DNA of 64,000 bases, from assembly GCF_008831285.2 (NCBI RefSeq), contig NC_045148.1, positions 22,501,002 to 22,565,001 of the forward strand, given 5' to 3'. Shown here in pieces: positions 1 to 11,623 of the stretch; the first letter of the stretch is position 1, and each line of letters starts with the position of its first letter. The notes beneath the pieces are model-generated. The model did not search any database. It saw nothing but the letters and a program-made list of their open reading frames with translations, and was not told the origin of the DNA. The position numbers were made by a program, and so were the translations under genes. The stretch comes from Nymphaea colorata (lineage: Eukaryota; Streptophyta; Magnoliopsida; Nymphaeales; Nymphaeaceae).

Positions 1-129
1 TCACCCTGATCAAACCAAAATCTATGGATATGATGGTTGAAGAATGAATAGCAAAGGAACCCTCATGATGGACGTGATCATCGAATGCACTAGTCACTGT
101 ATTTTATTTCATGTGGTGAATGTACCCCA

Positions 130-657
130 TCACACAACTTGCTCCTGGGGCGTTGTTGTATCCATGAAGTATGAGGTATCTGATACACTCTTTACCAATG
201 ACTTAAATAGAATTTTAGCCCATCTGTCATCACCGTATGTGTAGAGGACCTGATCGAGAGGTTGATACAGCCAATACTCCCTAGACCAATTAACTCGATG
301 GACACTCAACATAAGGACAACGAAAGAAGCACCTTAGAAAAAAGGATGCAAAGCATGGAGGTAGGTAAATCATCCAGAAGTACCTATATTGTCTCAAACA
401 GTCATCTAAACTATCAAGAACATCCCTTATATAATCATTTCGTAAAAAACCCCAAGGGAATCCAGATGCTTTGAAAGGTGGCTATCGTCCATTCACTGGC
501 CTTTAGAAGATGACTTTGAGCGTCTGCTGGAAGAATCCAGCTTCTCCTGGAGCACCTCGAGATCATCTTTGCCATTCAAGATGAGGTCCACCTTTTCTTT
601 CAACAAGCTTGTTAAGGAAATAGGTGTTTGCACAAGGTTGTCAATTACTGTTGTCAT
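130..657 (-). pseudogene. CNL (coiled-coil NB-LRR) resistance gene, decayed 5' fragment
   Basis: Read on the minus strand from an ATG at 657, the first ~54 codons look like the N-terminal coiled-coil (Rx_N-like) domain of a CNL immune receptor: VQTPIS, then LLKEKVDLIL and LEVLQEKLDSS. A stop follows near 493. Later short frames resemble the rest of the coiled-coil and the linker to the nucleotide-binding domain (a YTYGDDRW-like stretch near 220). No P-loop is visible before the window edge. The start is aligned to that of the second CNL remnant at 6731, which has the same layout. CNLs are cytosolic sensors of pathogen effectors. This copy is interrupted by several stops and cannot make a full receptor. 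Assignment rests on pattern resemblance only. Confidence 0.5.
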
Positions 658-1433
658 CTCTATTTTTTCTTGGTAAAAGAAAGAGCTAGCAGAGGAAGAG
701 AACTAGGAATCAGAAAATGGAAGGACAGGAGGACGAAGGAAGGCCAAACAAATTTAGGTCCACCACTGCAATTGGAATTAGTGGAGAGTAAATTAGCTGC
801 CCACTACTTAAATTGGAGAGTGGTTGCCCATTTGCTCTGTACAGGCTATCAAGGTCCATGATTGGTGCTAAATAAATCTGAAAAAAGTTTCGACACATGA
901 TTTTGCAAAGAAAAAAGGACCCAAAATTTTATTTAGCTCATCCAAGTTTCGTGATCTCACCATTGACTAGAAGTACAATTTGTTCGTGCCATGAGGGAAG
1001 CCATCGACCTTGCCAAACTCAAGGCTGGTCATCCCAATTGTGAAGAGTGTTTCTTATTTAGACTTAGGTTCAGGATGTCTGCGACTCATACTAAACCAGT
1101 TCAGCTGCTGTCTTTCAACAAACTCTGTTTGACAGAACTATGAGCTCAGAATGGGATGTGAAAGGTCTCTATAACTAAAGCAACAGAGCAGAGCATGATC
1201 AAGTGGCACTAGCCACACAAGGTTGGCTCAGACCAATTGTGGAGCAAGAGCTAGGTTTTGTTTATAGTCTTTTGGCCTATTTCCTTAACTTAATATATGT
1301 TTCCCATTAAATTACTCTTTGGATCATATCTATGAGGTTATATTGTCCAAAAAATATTTTAATACTTAATTTTAATAGGTCTAGTTTTTGTCTCTTACTC
1401 AAGTGGTCTGCTTTTCACCAACTTTTGTTTCCT
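658..1433. other. No gene recognised
   Basis: Upstream flank of the CNL fragment. A short open stretch near 980-1140 (plus strand) does not resemble any family I know and ends in a stop. Nothing else is supported. Confidence 0.4.
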
Positions 1434-1469
<36 letters not shown>

Positions 1470-1494
1470 ATATATATATAGAAAGAGAGAGAGT
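1434..1494. repeat. (TA)n microsatellite followed by (GA)n
   Basis: An almost pure TA dinucleotide array with one TTA interruption, running into a short GA tract. Confidence 0.9.
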
Positions 1495-1963
1495 GACAGC
1501 AGCAGTGCACTCAGATCTGTTCATAGAATGGATCAAGAATGCAGGTTCACACGGGTATCAGATTTTAGATGGATCCAAGATCCAATTAGTTAGGTTCAAA
1601 TGAACAGATAGTTTATTTGGAGCGGCTGAAGATGATAATTAATTGAAAACCCTAAATTCATTTTTCTTTCATTTGTACATGTTTCCTTCTTTTAAGTTCA
1701 ATTTTTGTTGTTGTTCTTCACTAGATTTGTAGTTTCCTCAAGGAATAGAGCTTATACTTTAATTACTACTTGGAAGAGAGAGAGAGAGAAAGTGGCCTTT
1801 TATTTTATCAACAAATCTTTCTGTTTGTTTATGGTTCCAAAGTTCAGTCGCTGAAGATTTGATATTTTATGCTTATTTTTGGTTCTGAAATGTCTAAGGT
1901 GGCGGCTTAGTGGTTCAGTTTTTTTATTTAACTTGTTTTATATTCAATGGGAAACCTGATGAA

Positions 1964-2060
1964 CACTACCAAAAAAAACAATAGTTTTACCATGGGAGGA
2001 ATGCATCAGTAAAAATTCCAAAGCCGTCAGTATATGTTGTAGCCACAATTTAATGAGCAC
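1964..2060 (+). mobile_element. CACTA-like terminus (weak)
   Basis: The sequence CACTACCAAAAAAAAC is followed by CATCAGTAAAAA and CCGTCAGTA. This recalls the CACTA (EnSpm) terminus plus subterminal repeats. A partner end was not established: a near-complementary TTTTTTTTGGTAGTC lies at about 7765-7780, but its last base is wrong and the intervening DNA shows no transposase. Confidence 0.3.
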
Positions 2061-2444
2061 CAGAATCCAAAGGTTAAACTTTCCGTTGTTTTTAGGGCCT
2101 CTACACTTCAGTAAGTTAAAAAGATACAGAAGGTTCATGTGACAAGATACAACAAACTATTATAACAATTGATATATACTTACAGTTTACCTTTTATACG
2201 CTTCACCTTATAAAAACAATTGACAATGCCTCATCATTGATGGTACCAAATACATCATTTTTGAAGTAGAAAATCAATTTGTCTATGTTCCAAGAACCTT
2301 TTTTAAGCTTTGAGAGGCAGACAATCTGTTCTTGTACATTGCTGGAAATGCAAAAAAGAACATCGTATCCTGGTGTCTTTTATTGAGCAGGAAAGTATTA
2401 ACCAATATCAAATTGGAGGCAGACTCATGAATGTTTTGTTGCAA

Positions 2445-2840
2445 GGACAAGCTATAGTTTCAAAATTTTAATAAGCGCCAAAATAGAATTTTTAAAATTT
2501 TCACTAGTTAAGCTATTTTTTTAAGGATACATATAAATTTTTGCATTTTTTGAACCAAGGAGTTGGAGGGGGGGGGGGGGTGAGGGTCCTCCCCAGCACC
2601 AAGCCCATTTTCCTTTATCAAACACAGGAACACCCACACCCTAGAATCTTCATTCCATTCCATCCACACAGGGGCGGAGGGAAGGGGGGGCCGGCATGAA
2701 CCTTGGCCACCCCCCCCCTTAGATTTTAAAAACTTTAAAAATTGTATGTAAATCTAAAAAAAATTAGTTAAATATATATAAAAAATTAAAATTCTATTTT
2801 GGCTCCTGTTAAAATTTTGGAACTATAGTTAACCCATGCA
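2445..2840. repeat. Two inverted copies of an AT-rich MITE-like element
   Basis: 2671-2840 (plus) begins with a GGGGCGGAGG motif and carries TTCTATTTTGGCTCCTG. The reverse complement of 2445-2560 carries the matching TTCTATTTTGGCGCTT stretch and the same following AT-rich order. The two copies face each other with ~110 bp between them, including a G12 homopolymer near 2569-2580. The GGCGGAG start with a purine-rich tail is common at ends of small non-autonomous DNA elements in plants. Superfamily is not certain. Confidence 0.5.
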
Positions 2841-3164
2841 ATAAAAAATTTCTGCTCTGCTCTGATCACACATGCCTCATAATTAGAATGGTGACAAGGG
2901 TCCCCATTCCAGTGATTCCTTGACACAATTTTCTGGAAGCAAGTTACCAGTTAAAGGTTCCCATAAGATCAAACTATAATAGGTCAAATTATTGATGGTA
3001 CAGACTTTTAATCAACACCATCCTTTTATGTACCCACTGCGCGTGGTCTCCCCTTTGCACCTTTTCGCTTCTCATCCTCTCTCTTCATGACTTTATCGAC
3101 AGCATTTTTCCTCTCTCATTTGTCTTCTCCTGATTTCTTTGTTGCCATCATCGAAGTTACCAGT

Positions 3165-3715
3165 AAGAGGGAGTCGGAATTTTTCATGAGGGTCGAATTA
3201 TGGTTTCAAACTAACAACAACAAAAATATAATTTTTCAAACTTTTTACATAACATATATGAATTTCTGTAAAATTTTATATGTAAAATTTTACTTGTATT
3301 TATTTTTTTAGGTCTAGATACCATTGGTTGGAGATCAGAAAATCAGGGAGGATGAGTTCAGCTTGGACTCGTTAAAAAATCAGCAATCCTCTACCTCGAG
3401 TTCCAACCAAGTGAATGGGACGGAAGAATCCAAAGGAAATTTGAAGACATTCCTTGTGTCGAGTTCCAGACATGGATGAGAGTTCTAGATCTTTTCATTT
3501 TTTTTTGGCTTCCCTCCTTTATTTCCTTCTCCAATAAGGGGCAGAGCCAGAATTTTTTCATGAGGTGGGTGGAATTAAGGTTTCTAAAGTTTAACTAGGG
3601 CCAAAATATTATTTTCAAATTTTTTATACAGAACAAGTGAAATTTCTAAAATTTACATATAATTTTTTTTTTTTTTAAAGTGGGGCCAGGGCCCATGTGG
3701 CCTTACCTTGGCAAC
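3165..3715 (+). repeat. Further copies of the GGCAGAGCC MITE-like family
   Basis: 3538-3715 starts GGGGCAGAGCCAGAATTTT and closes with GTGGGGCCAGGGCCC. 3168-3310 shares the following body (TTTTTCATGAGGGTCGAATT, then AT-rich). Both resemble the elements at 2445-2840 and 19590-19745. No coding sequence lies in them. Confidence 0.5.
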
Positions 3716-4379
3716 ATCCCTATCTCTAATCATCTAAAGGCTCTTCATTTCTTTGCCATCTTCTTCATTGATTTGATTCTCATGTGGAATTTTTTGGAAT
3801 AACTTTTTGTGTTTCTTTCATAAATTTTTATTTCTGTATTTCTTTACTCCTATCAATGGCTTTTGTGATTGCAATCGGATTTGATGTTCCTTTTCCAGGT
3901 TGAAAAATTGATTTTTACTTCGACCTCCTGAGTTTATGTTGATTGATTATTACAATAGGAAGAAAACAGATCAGATAGAGAAAGAGCCAATGGATGCAAG
4001 CAACTATGTTCTTCCTCTGTTCTTATCTATCTCAATGTATAAAAAGAAAATTAAAATTAGCATACAAATTCAAGAGATCGCAATGGATAAAAGCTTGATG
4101 AGTTAAAAGACCATGATTTTACTTCTTAAAAACATGTTAAAAAATGAGACCCTTTTTAACAACAAAATTGGGTTAAACATACCTATGAGCTTATTGTTCA
4201 CACCCCACTTTCACGGTGTGGACTGTGAAGTTTGTGCACAATCAGCAAAAAATCAAGTTTTGCTTGAAAATAGATTTTAAGGAAAGTGACCCGTCCCTTC
4301 CACCATTAACAGCTGTAATTAATCCAAGGTCTGAGTTTTCTCAAGCTTGACAAGTTATTTTTTTGTTACACAATGTGTG
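3716..4379. other. Intergenic DNA, no gene recognised
   Basis: AT-rich sequence with no convincing frame or RNA gene. Confidence 0.5.
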
Positions 4380-5330
4380 AGGATTGGAATTCAGATTTTT
4401 AAAGTTTATTTAAACAAAGACTTGGATTTGATTGAAAATATTTCTGTATTACAAAATTTTGAAGATTGGGAGTTCATCCTTGGAAAGGATTTTTTGAATT
4501 AATCATGGATTTTAGCAATTGGACCTTGAGTTGATCCCAAAAATTGTAATTTAGAATAGGAAATTGAGAATCAGAATATTGGTTTTTGAATCAAATTGGG
4601 GATTGGGTAATTGAAGCTTTGTTTTTGAAACAAGGATCTTGGAATTGAAAATTGAAAGTTTGGGCAGACTTTAGAACTTGAAAGATAGTTTGGATTTTGG
4701 GATTTGAAATTTGACTTGAAAATTCTTGGAATCCTTGGAACTGGAATTCAGTTTTGAAGCCAAAATTGAATTTGGAAAAATTGGATTGGATAGTTGAATT
4801 CTAGTTGAAATTTTCGAGAATCAATCTTTGAGATTGAAATTTTGGGTTTGGAATGGTTGGAACTCGATCAATTCAGAAATTTTTAAAGCATTTTTGGGTT
4901 TAACATTTTGATATTTGAATCTAGTTTTGGTATTTTGAGAGATTTGATTTTATTTGGTTGGTTTTGATCATGAAATGAGATTAAAAAATTGGAAATTGGC
5001 AGTCCAAGTCCAGTTTTGGGAGAATTTTCTTTATTGAAAAATTTGGAATTTGATTTTTTTTTTGGAATTTTAGTCAAGCTTATGAAATTTGCTTGAGATT
5101 TTTGGATTTGAAAATTAGTTTGATTTTGAGATAAATCCATGGAATCGTTTTGAAATTGATTATGAAAGTTTGGGTTTTATAACCATGTTGAAAATTTGGT
5201 GCTTCTGCGTCAAAATAAGTGAGGTGCTCAAGTTTGTGTGGCAATATGACATAATCATGAAAGCTACTCCAACTTGATTCACTTAGATTTTGGTGAATTT
5301 GAGTAGGTGCATTCATTTGTGAGTGCATGT
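4380..5330. repeat. Degenerate low-complexity tract (TTGGAATT/GAAATTTG words)
   Basis: Nearly 1 kb is built of loosely repeated TTGGAATTG, GAAATTTG and TTTGAAATT words. The plus strand is G/T/A-rich and very poor in C. Open frames of 80-85 codons on the minus strand (4883-5140 and 5080-5328) are Asn/Lys/Phe/Ile-rich products of this composition and not genes. It looks like a decayed simple-sequence expansion. Confidence 0.6.
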
Positions 5331-5399
5331 ATACATGAAATGTGTATATTCATGCTTCGCTCTATTTCTCTCCATGCATAATTAAATTTAATCCCACAT

Positions 5400-6731
5400 A
5401 GGCACAAGTCCATCTTGGAGGTGAAAAACATAAGACTGTTCCCCAAGCACATCCTTGATGTCCAGATACTTTAAAGTGCAAGATCTCCAACGGAATTTGG
5501 AATCTCATGTATCCCACAGCCCTTCAATGACTACACCCTCAGCCACTTTAAATTGATAATGCATGCAATATTAACCAAATGCCAATCAGCCAATAATGTC
5601 CGCAACTTATTTTCTGCTCCTGAGGCACCATGCATGAGCAGTTCTGGATAGTCTATGCTGAGCAGATATAGATGTCGAGTGTGCCAGTAGCAGAAGCATG
5701 ACTATATTCCTCTCGACCTATATGTAAGGCAAGATCATGCAAAATATCATGTAGTTTCAGTTGCTTTTTTTTTCAGTTTCTTCAATAAACATCGCTTTGT
5801 CAAATCATTAATACATTGATTTGCAGTCAGTTTGGCATCAATCCCTTCGTTTTCCTCAATTAATCCATGAGCCAACCATTGCATGACCAGTTCATCCCTT
5901 CCTATCACATAATCCTTTGGATAAATGCTGCAATATACAAAACAATTCCTCAAATAATGTGGCAAGTTATCGTAGCTCAATATGAGACCAGGAAGAATGT
6001 CACAACATCCAAAGGATGATGATGAGGCAGCATGTTCCATTCCAAAATCCCACTATCTGCAATGACCTCCCAATCCTCTTTTTCCATACTTCTTGACTAT
6101 CTTCTTTTCAATAACTTTTTGCAGGAGTTGTCTTGCCAATCCCGCCTTGACCTGTCATGGAGATAATAGAAATACCTACATGTCTATCCAGCGCACTACT
6201 CAGCGTAGCTCCGTCAAACAAGAGCTTTTCGGTTATGGCATTCTATCACCTCCCTGCCTATGTGTGGTTGTACACCACTAACAGGACCTTCACCACTCAC
6301 TTTGGTGTTGTTTTGAGCGTACCTTAATCCACCATTTCCCTATCATTATTTATTTCATCAAGCCTTTGGTTGATCTTCTTGATTTCATTACCAAGATGGT
6401 AGGGAAAAGAATCATGTTCTTAAAGCACGAGTATAGAGTATTCCAAGGCTTTTGTACCTTTCTATTTAATGCCGAATCCTTCTCCCTTTTGCTAAGCCCA
6501 ATGTCCTGGGCAACGTAAAAGGCATCTTTGAGCTCACTCTCGATCTTTGTCGTGGTCATTGCTGAAAAGGGGCTTGCTGTCTACCTCCTTGATCACCTTC
6601 TGAAAGGTTCCAGCTTCCTGAGATCGTCTTTTGCATCAAAATGACCTTCACCTTCTCTTCAACAAAATGGTTACAGCCCCCAACAAATGAGAAGTAGCTG
6701 TTTCTGCAAGTGCATTGATTACTTTAGCCAT
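5400..6731 (-). pseudogene. CNL-type NB-LRR disease resistance gene, degraded
   Basis: In minus-strand order: an ATG at 6731 opens a coiled-coil domain (MAKVINALAETATSHLLGAV, later SELKDAFYVAQDIGL near 6535). A clear nucleotide-binding P-loop, GQGGIGKTT, follows at about 6125-6158. A KIVKKYG-like stretch comes next, then EDWEVIADSG and the winged-helix part of NB-ARC (ILPGLILSYDNLPHYLRNC, CSIYPKDY, ELVMQWLAHGLIEE; 5747-6040). An MHD-like element (LHDILHDLALHIG, about 5720-5757) and the start of an LRR region with GIHEIPNSVGDLA (about 5480) follow. The part of NB-ARC between the P-loop and the GLPL region (RNBS-A, kinase-2, RNBS-B) is absent, and frameshifts and stops occur throughout. CNLs bind ATP/ADP and trigger cell death on effector perception. 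This copy cannot. Family assignment is firm, exact borders are not. Confidence 0.85.
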
Positions 6732-6759
6732 CTCATCCGTTTCTTAGCAGATGGAAGAG

Positions 6760-8454
6760 CAGAGAAAGAGAAGCAATTCTTACCCAATGGAAGGGAAGGA
6801 CGCCAAATAAAGATCAAACTGAAAATGAGGAACCATTCAATTTCTGATCTCTGAAATAGGCATAGGAAAATGGAGATGCCGACAACTCGAGCAACCCTCC
6901 TTGTGTGACCCTTGCTTTGGAATTCGGGTTCTGGCTAATATTATTTGAGAATTAACGTAAAAAGCATGACTTATAAAAATTATATAAACATATATAGTTA
7001 CTGAATTTATAACTGGGTGTGGTTGTGCACCTTGAATCCAATGGAAAGTCCATATGGTTAATCACAACGAACATAATTTAAAAAAAAAAAACGTGTTAAA
7101 AGCATGACAAATATATCAGTGTCTTATGGCTGGGCCGAGTACTCGACGGAACTCCGTACTGAATCTGATTGGCTTCCAATTTGGTCCCAAAAAAACCAGT
7201 TTATCTGATAACCTAAAGGTCGGTCTGAGTCGATTTTATGGGGTTCGGCTCGGTTTGGTATGTTACTTAATAAAAATTTTATTTAATAATAATAAATAAT
7301 TTATTATTAAGAATATATTTTATATTTAAAAATTTATTTACATTAAATTTTTTTTATTTTAATTGAACAAATACGAATTTGAGTTCTGATATGAATTTGG
7401 GTTTTGGTCTCGATCAGCCTGACATAAAATGGCAAAAAGATCATTTCTTTGAGAAAACATTAAGCAAGAAAAAGCAAATGGCGTTTTGCATGTTTTAAAG
7501 TGTTTTTTGACTTTTATTAATAACAAACTGATCGTTTCCATTTTTTATTTTTATTTCTAGTTGTTTTTATTATTTTTATGTTGTCTTATTAGTTTCTTAC
7601 TTATTCGGCTTTTTCATAAATTCTAAAGATCTTATTTTTTTTAACTGTTACGATATTTTCAAGCTCCCTGTAAAAAACCATAGCTTAAAATGCAGAAACA
7701 GTATGTGACTATGGTCTAAACACTATAGCATACACACATATGATTTAACTAGTGATTTGGCACATTTTTTTTTGGTAGTCAGATCTGAATCTGGATTCAA
7801 TTAAAGTAAACCAACTTGAAGTTAGAAATCCAACTCATTTGAATCCCTAGACTCCTTATGTATGAGTTCATATATCATGATCAGGGTATTGCTATACCTC
7901 AAATATCTTGTGAAATTTAGATTCTAAAATCAAACCGAACCTAAACAAACTACCACCTGACAGTGCAAGAGGAAGCCCTTTAAATCCATAGAACTATCAA
8001 AGAAATTAAGGGTGTGAAGTTCTTAGCTAGAATGTTTCTTCGACTTCTTTTAGCAATACCTGATTAATTAAATTTCTATTTTTGATCGCTTGGCTAAGTT
8101 GGTACGTGCTAATACATTGCTTTTCATCCGGGCATGTCACCCATGCCACTCAAACCAGCAACCAACCATTGGCCCATTTCCTCTGGCACACTCGAAGCAG
8201 CAACCAGCCATTAGCCCAAAAAGAGTGAAACCCGATTAACCAAATCTGAATCTGATTGCCAATCCGCAATCATCTGGAAGCTGTAGAAAATCAAGGCAAG
8301 AAGACTAGTTGCTGACACATTGCTTTTCTTCAACAATTTATGATTTATGGTGAACCTCTTAGTAGCATTTCAAACCAGATGAAGTTCCAATGTACCTTGT
8401 AGATGAAATCCTGGGAACAAAATTTCTCAAAAGCGGTTAATAAGAATGTACAAA
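6760..8454. other. Intergenic, AT-rich, decayed repeats
   Basis: Contains a copy (about 7460-7740) of the AT-rich dispersed sequence also seen upstream of the three receptor-kinase pseudogenes. It ends in the shared GTGACTATGGTC. 7130-7260 resembles an end of the CTCGAG-rich repeat. No gene is supported. Confidence 0.5.
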
Positions 8455-8840
8455 AAGCAAGCCGAGCTCGAGCTGGGCCAGCTCAAACTTGACTCAACTC
8501 ATATATGTTGACTTCAGCTCGACTCACTTAAATGAGTCCAAGCTTGAGCTTCGCATGTTTAAGCTCATGTTTCGTAATATATATTTTGTGCTTAAACGTT
8601 CTATATTTTTATTTAAGCCATTTTATGTTTTTGAAATTATAAAAGTAAGTATTAGTGTTGAATGATTTTAATTGAGTTGGGTTCTTCCAACTCGAACTCG
8701 ATCATTTACTAATTTGAGTTATCATTTAGGCTCCAACTTGACTCGTTTAACTTACAAGTCGAGTTCAAGTCAAGCTTAACTGAGCAACTTCGAGTCGAGC
8801 CCGAATTGGCTCGACTCGAGGAACATTCCTAGCCGTTAAT
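8455..8840. repeat. CTCGAG-rich MITE-like dispersed element
   Basis: Both ends are made of variations on GAGCTCGAGCTGGGCC / GGCTCGACTCGAGG in inverted arrangement, with an AT-rich centre. Relatives lie at 9540-9810, 15400-16325, 45325-45670 and 60185-60545. Non-coding. Confidence 0.6.
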
Positions 8841-9184
8841 TCACATTAATTGAGGATATATTGACATATTTACTTACCAGGAGGATCTATATAGATATAT
8901 ACAGTAGTCTGATTATTGGTCTGTTTGTGTTAAAAAAAGAAAAAAAAAAGGAAATGAGAAAAAGTGAAATTATTGTCATGATATTTTGGAAAGATCAAAA
9001 TCATTGCATTTTTTCATTTTTTTGCAATACTTTCTAAAAAATATAATCATATTTTAGTTTTTCTTGGTTTATTTTATCTTTTTAATAACTTTTTGAATTT
9101 TATTAATGTCGGTAAGACATTAAAAAGTGAAAAATGAAAACAAATTCACATATTTTACCTCATACCCTTAATTATATCCATTTT

Positions 9185-9510
9185 TTGGATATTCACATGT
9201 TCATATTCGAATTTGAATATGAGTAAAGAAAAAACAGATCTGAACTTGAATTCAAAATCTGATTTCACATTCCCAATCTGATTCTTATATTGAGACCCAA
9301 ATCTGAATTTGAACCGAATTTTTCCAATTTTCAAAATGTAAAAGAATTAGATATAGGAAATTTGTATAAAAAAAAATCTGACCCGAATCCAATCAGGTAT
9401 TTATGCATATCCGAATCTGAATCTGGTTGGATGTCATTTTTAAAATATGATTTGATTTCTTAATCAGATATTAAAATTTTTTTCACATCCAATTTTTGGA
9501 TCGGTTGATT
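9185..9510. repeat. Dispersed TCTGAATC-word repeat
   Basis: Imperfect repeats of TCTGAATC, GAATCTGAATTTG and ATCCAATCAGG. The same ordered sequence recurs at 14885-15145, 22895-23215, 29065-29475, 39075-39240 and 44300-45150, so it is a dispersed family and not a simple satellite. Confidence 0.6.
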
Positions 9511-9539
9511 AGATATTCAATTCAAATATAGTATATTGG

Positions 9540-9810
9540 CATCGCTAAGTTCAAGTAAGTTCATTTGTTCAAGTAAGTTTGTTTGATCTAGGTTATCATT
9601 TTATTTTTGTATTTTTTTAAATTAAAACCCAATAAAGTGGTAAAGTCAAATGGGGAGTTGGTAAAGGAACTAAACGAGTCTAGCTCAAATCGGGGCTCAG
9701 TCTACTCGGGTTGATCTCAAGCTAACCTGGTACAGCTCAACTTGAGCATGGACTGAGTAAGATATGAGTGGTGTCGAGTGAACTCAACTCGGCTCGTGTA
9801 CATCCCTACT
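9540..9810. repeat. CTCGAG-rich repeat fragment
   Basis: Contains CAAGTAAGTTTGTTTGATC, GAGTCTAGCTCAAATCGGGG and CTCAACTCGGCTCGTG, matching the outer parts of the 8455-8840 element. Confidence 0.5.
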
Positions 9811-10347
9811 AATGAAAGGTTACGAGGTAAATACTATCTCTGCTCTTTCTTATTCCAAATCACTTTCTTCAGCCAACAGTTGCTGATAAACAAATTAAAA
9901 AATCGCGAAAGACCCTATCTGGGGCCTCACAGTTTTGTTTTCTCTCTCCCTCAATCCATTAAGGTTTCTCATCATAACTACCATAGAATCCAAACCACCC
10001 ATTATGTCCTGCAGCTCCAACCTGCAACCCATCCCTTCCTCTACATGGGCAACTAATTCTGGCCACTCCCTTGAGTACTCAGAGCTTATAGGCAATTGCT
10101 TCTACACGCTTCATGCACTCAGGCTTGGGATCCCACATGCATGCATGCCTGTGGTTAAGAAAGGTGGATTGTAACAATTCAAAAGTTTGTCTCTATGGAA
10201 GTTGTGAGAAACCTTAAAATTCTCCTAAAGGGAGTTGTTAAATGATTTGTTGTCCTGGTTTGTAACTTTTTTCAAGCTGAAATCGAAATTGCTAGGAGGT
10301 GGGTTGTGATCTACAAGACTATAAACCCAAGCATAGGAGTGGGTTGG
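9811..10347. other. No gene recognised up to the gap
   Basis: Short overlapping frames exist on both strands (9935-10174 plus, 9895-10095 minus). Neither shows a domain, and they contradict each other. Part of a gene extending into the gap cannot be excluded. Confidence 0.3.
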
Positions 10348-10447
10348 NNNNNNNNNNNNNNNNNNNNNNNNNNNNNNNNNNNNNNNNNNNNNNNNNNNNN
10401 NNNNNNNNNNNNNNNNNNNNNNNNNNNNNNNNNNNNNNNNNNNNNNN
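10348..10447. other. Assembly gap (100 N)
   Basis: Exactly 100 N, so a placeholder of unknown true length. Confidence 0.98.
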
Positions 10448-11560
10448 CTTGCCTCCTCTGGCTGCTCAATCGAGTCTCATATGATTTTCTTTACCATGAC
10501 GCAAGAAAGAGACTAAGTTTTCTGTTTATGATTTATTACTTTGAATTTATTATATATATAGATATATATATTATATATATAATATATATATTATATATAT
10601 ATATGACAAGAACTGGTCCACATTGCCTCCACAATGACTCCCATAATTCTAACCTCAACATTTTTCAATACAATCAAGGTAGCACCATTTAACTTTTGAA
10701 CTGAGGATATGACTCTAACACACCACCCAACCAAGTGGTTGCACTAGAGAGAGAGATGGAATCGGGGCGGAGAGTACGAAAAGAACAATGAAAATAGAAA
10801 AGAAAACAATTGGCTATAGGAAGTTTTAAATTTACTAGATGTTTGATGTTGTTGGATAGCTAAACATTAAAAATCAATTATTACTAAAACCTCCTTTAAT
10901 CTTCTTGCACCATAAATCATTCATTTGTAGTATTTAGGTGATAATTATGTTTAAGTGATAGTTTTTAATTTTTAACTATCCAAAATCTGACATATTTGAT
11001 TTCCCTATACACAAGAAGATTCAGTTCTGCCTTTGTACATGTGCATGTATTTGTGTGTGTACATGTACAAGTGGTTCAGATTCTTATGGCATACAATTAT
11101 CAATAAGATGTAGTGACTTCATGGAAACGAAAAGGGTTGTTTGGCAATGAAAATAGTTTGTTTGTTTTATGAACTTACCTTAAAGATTGTACTTGACTTA
11201 TATAGTGATTTGAGTTTGGGAATAATTCTAGGTAAGCAGGGATAAAATTTTATTCTACCGTAGGAGAGACTAAGCTTCCGCCTAACACCTCATTCGTTTT
11301 AGGGTATAGGGCTCGCTTTCAGTTTCTTGGAATACCTCTCCTACCATGATTTAACTTGTATTTCAGTACCCAGCACGACAGACATATAAAGCTAGCGAAT
11401 AGTCTGAAAACATGTAAATAAAGCAATAATTGAAAGTACCGACATTCAACAATTATCATTATTTTTACTCAAGTTCATGTAAATTTTCTAAATCATACGA
11501 GTAATGCTGATTCCAGAGTTCCGTGTTTGAGCTCAAACCCTTGAGCCTGCAGCTTCGTTT
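10448..11560. other. Intergenic with TA-rich microsatellite
   Basis: Contains an interrupted (TA)n tract at about 10547-10604. The rest shows no open frame of note. It ends at the promoter of the 11624 gene. Confidence 0.5.
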
Positions 11561-11563
11561 CAC

Positions 11564-11571
11564 TATAAATA
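11564..11571 (+). promoter_or_regulatory. TATA box of the 11624 gene
   Basis: TATAAATA lies 53 bp before the ATG at 11624. A CT-rich patch (CCCCTCTCCATCACC) sits just ahead of the start, a layout usual for plant core promoters with a short leader. Confidence 0.65.
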
Positions 11572-11623
11572 GTCACTAAGGCAGGCACTCTGGCCACCAC
11601 GCCCCTCTCCATCACCAAATTTA

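Noticed and set aside
7763-7780. TTTTTTTTGGTAGTC as the right end of a CACTA element starting at 1964
   Set aside because: The last base does not fit CACTA, there is no 3-bp target duplication, and the enclosed DNA has no transposase or subterminal repeats near this end.
9895-10174. Overlapping sense and antisense frames
   Set aside because: They cannot both be real, and neither resembles a known family or has supported splice sites.
10299-10692. Frames spanning the N gap
   Set aside because: They are open only because N translates as X. The flanks show no family.
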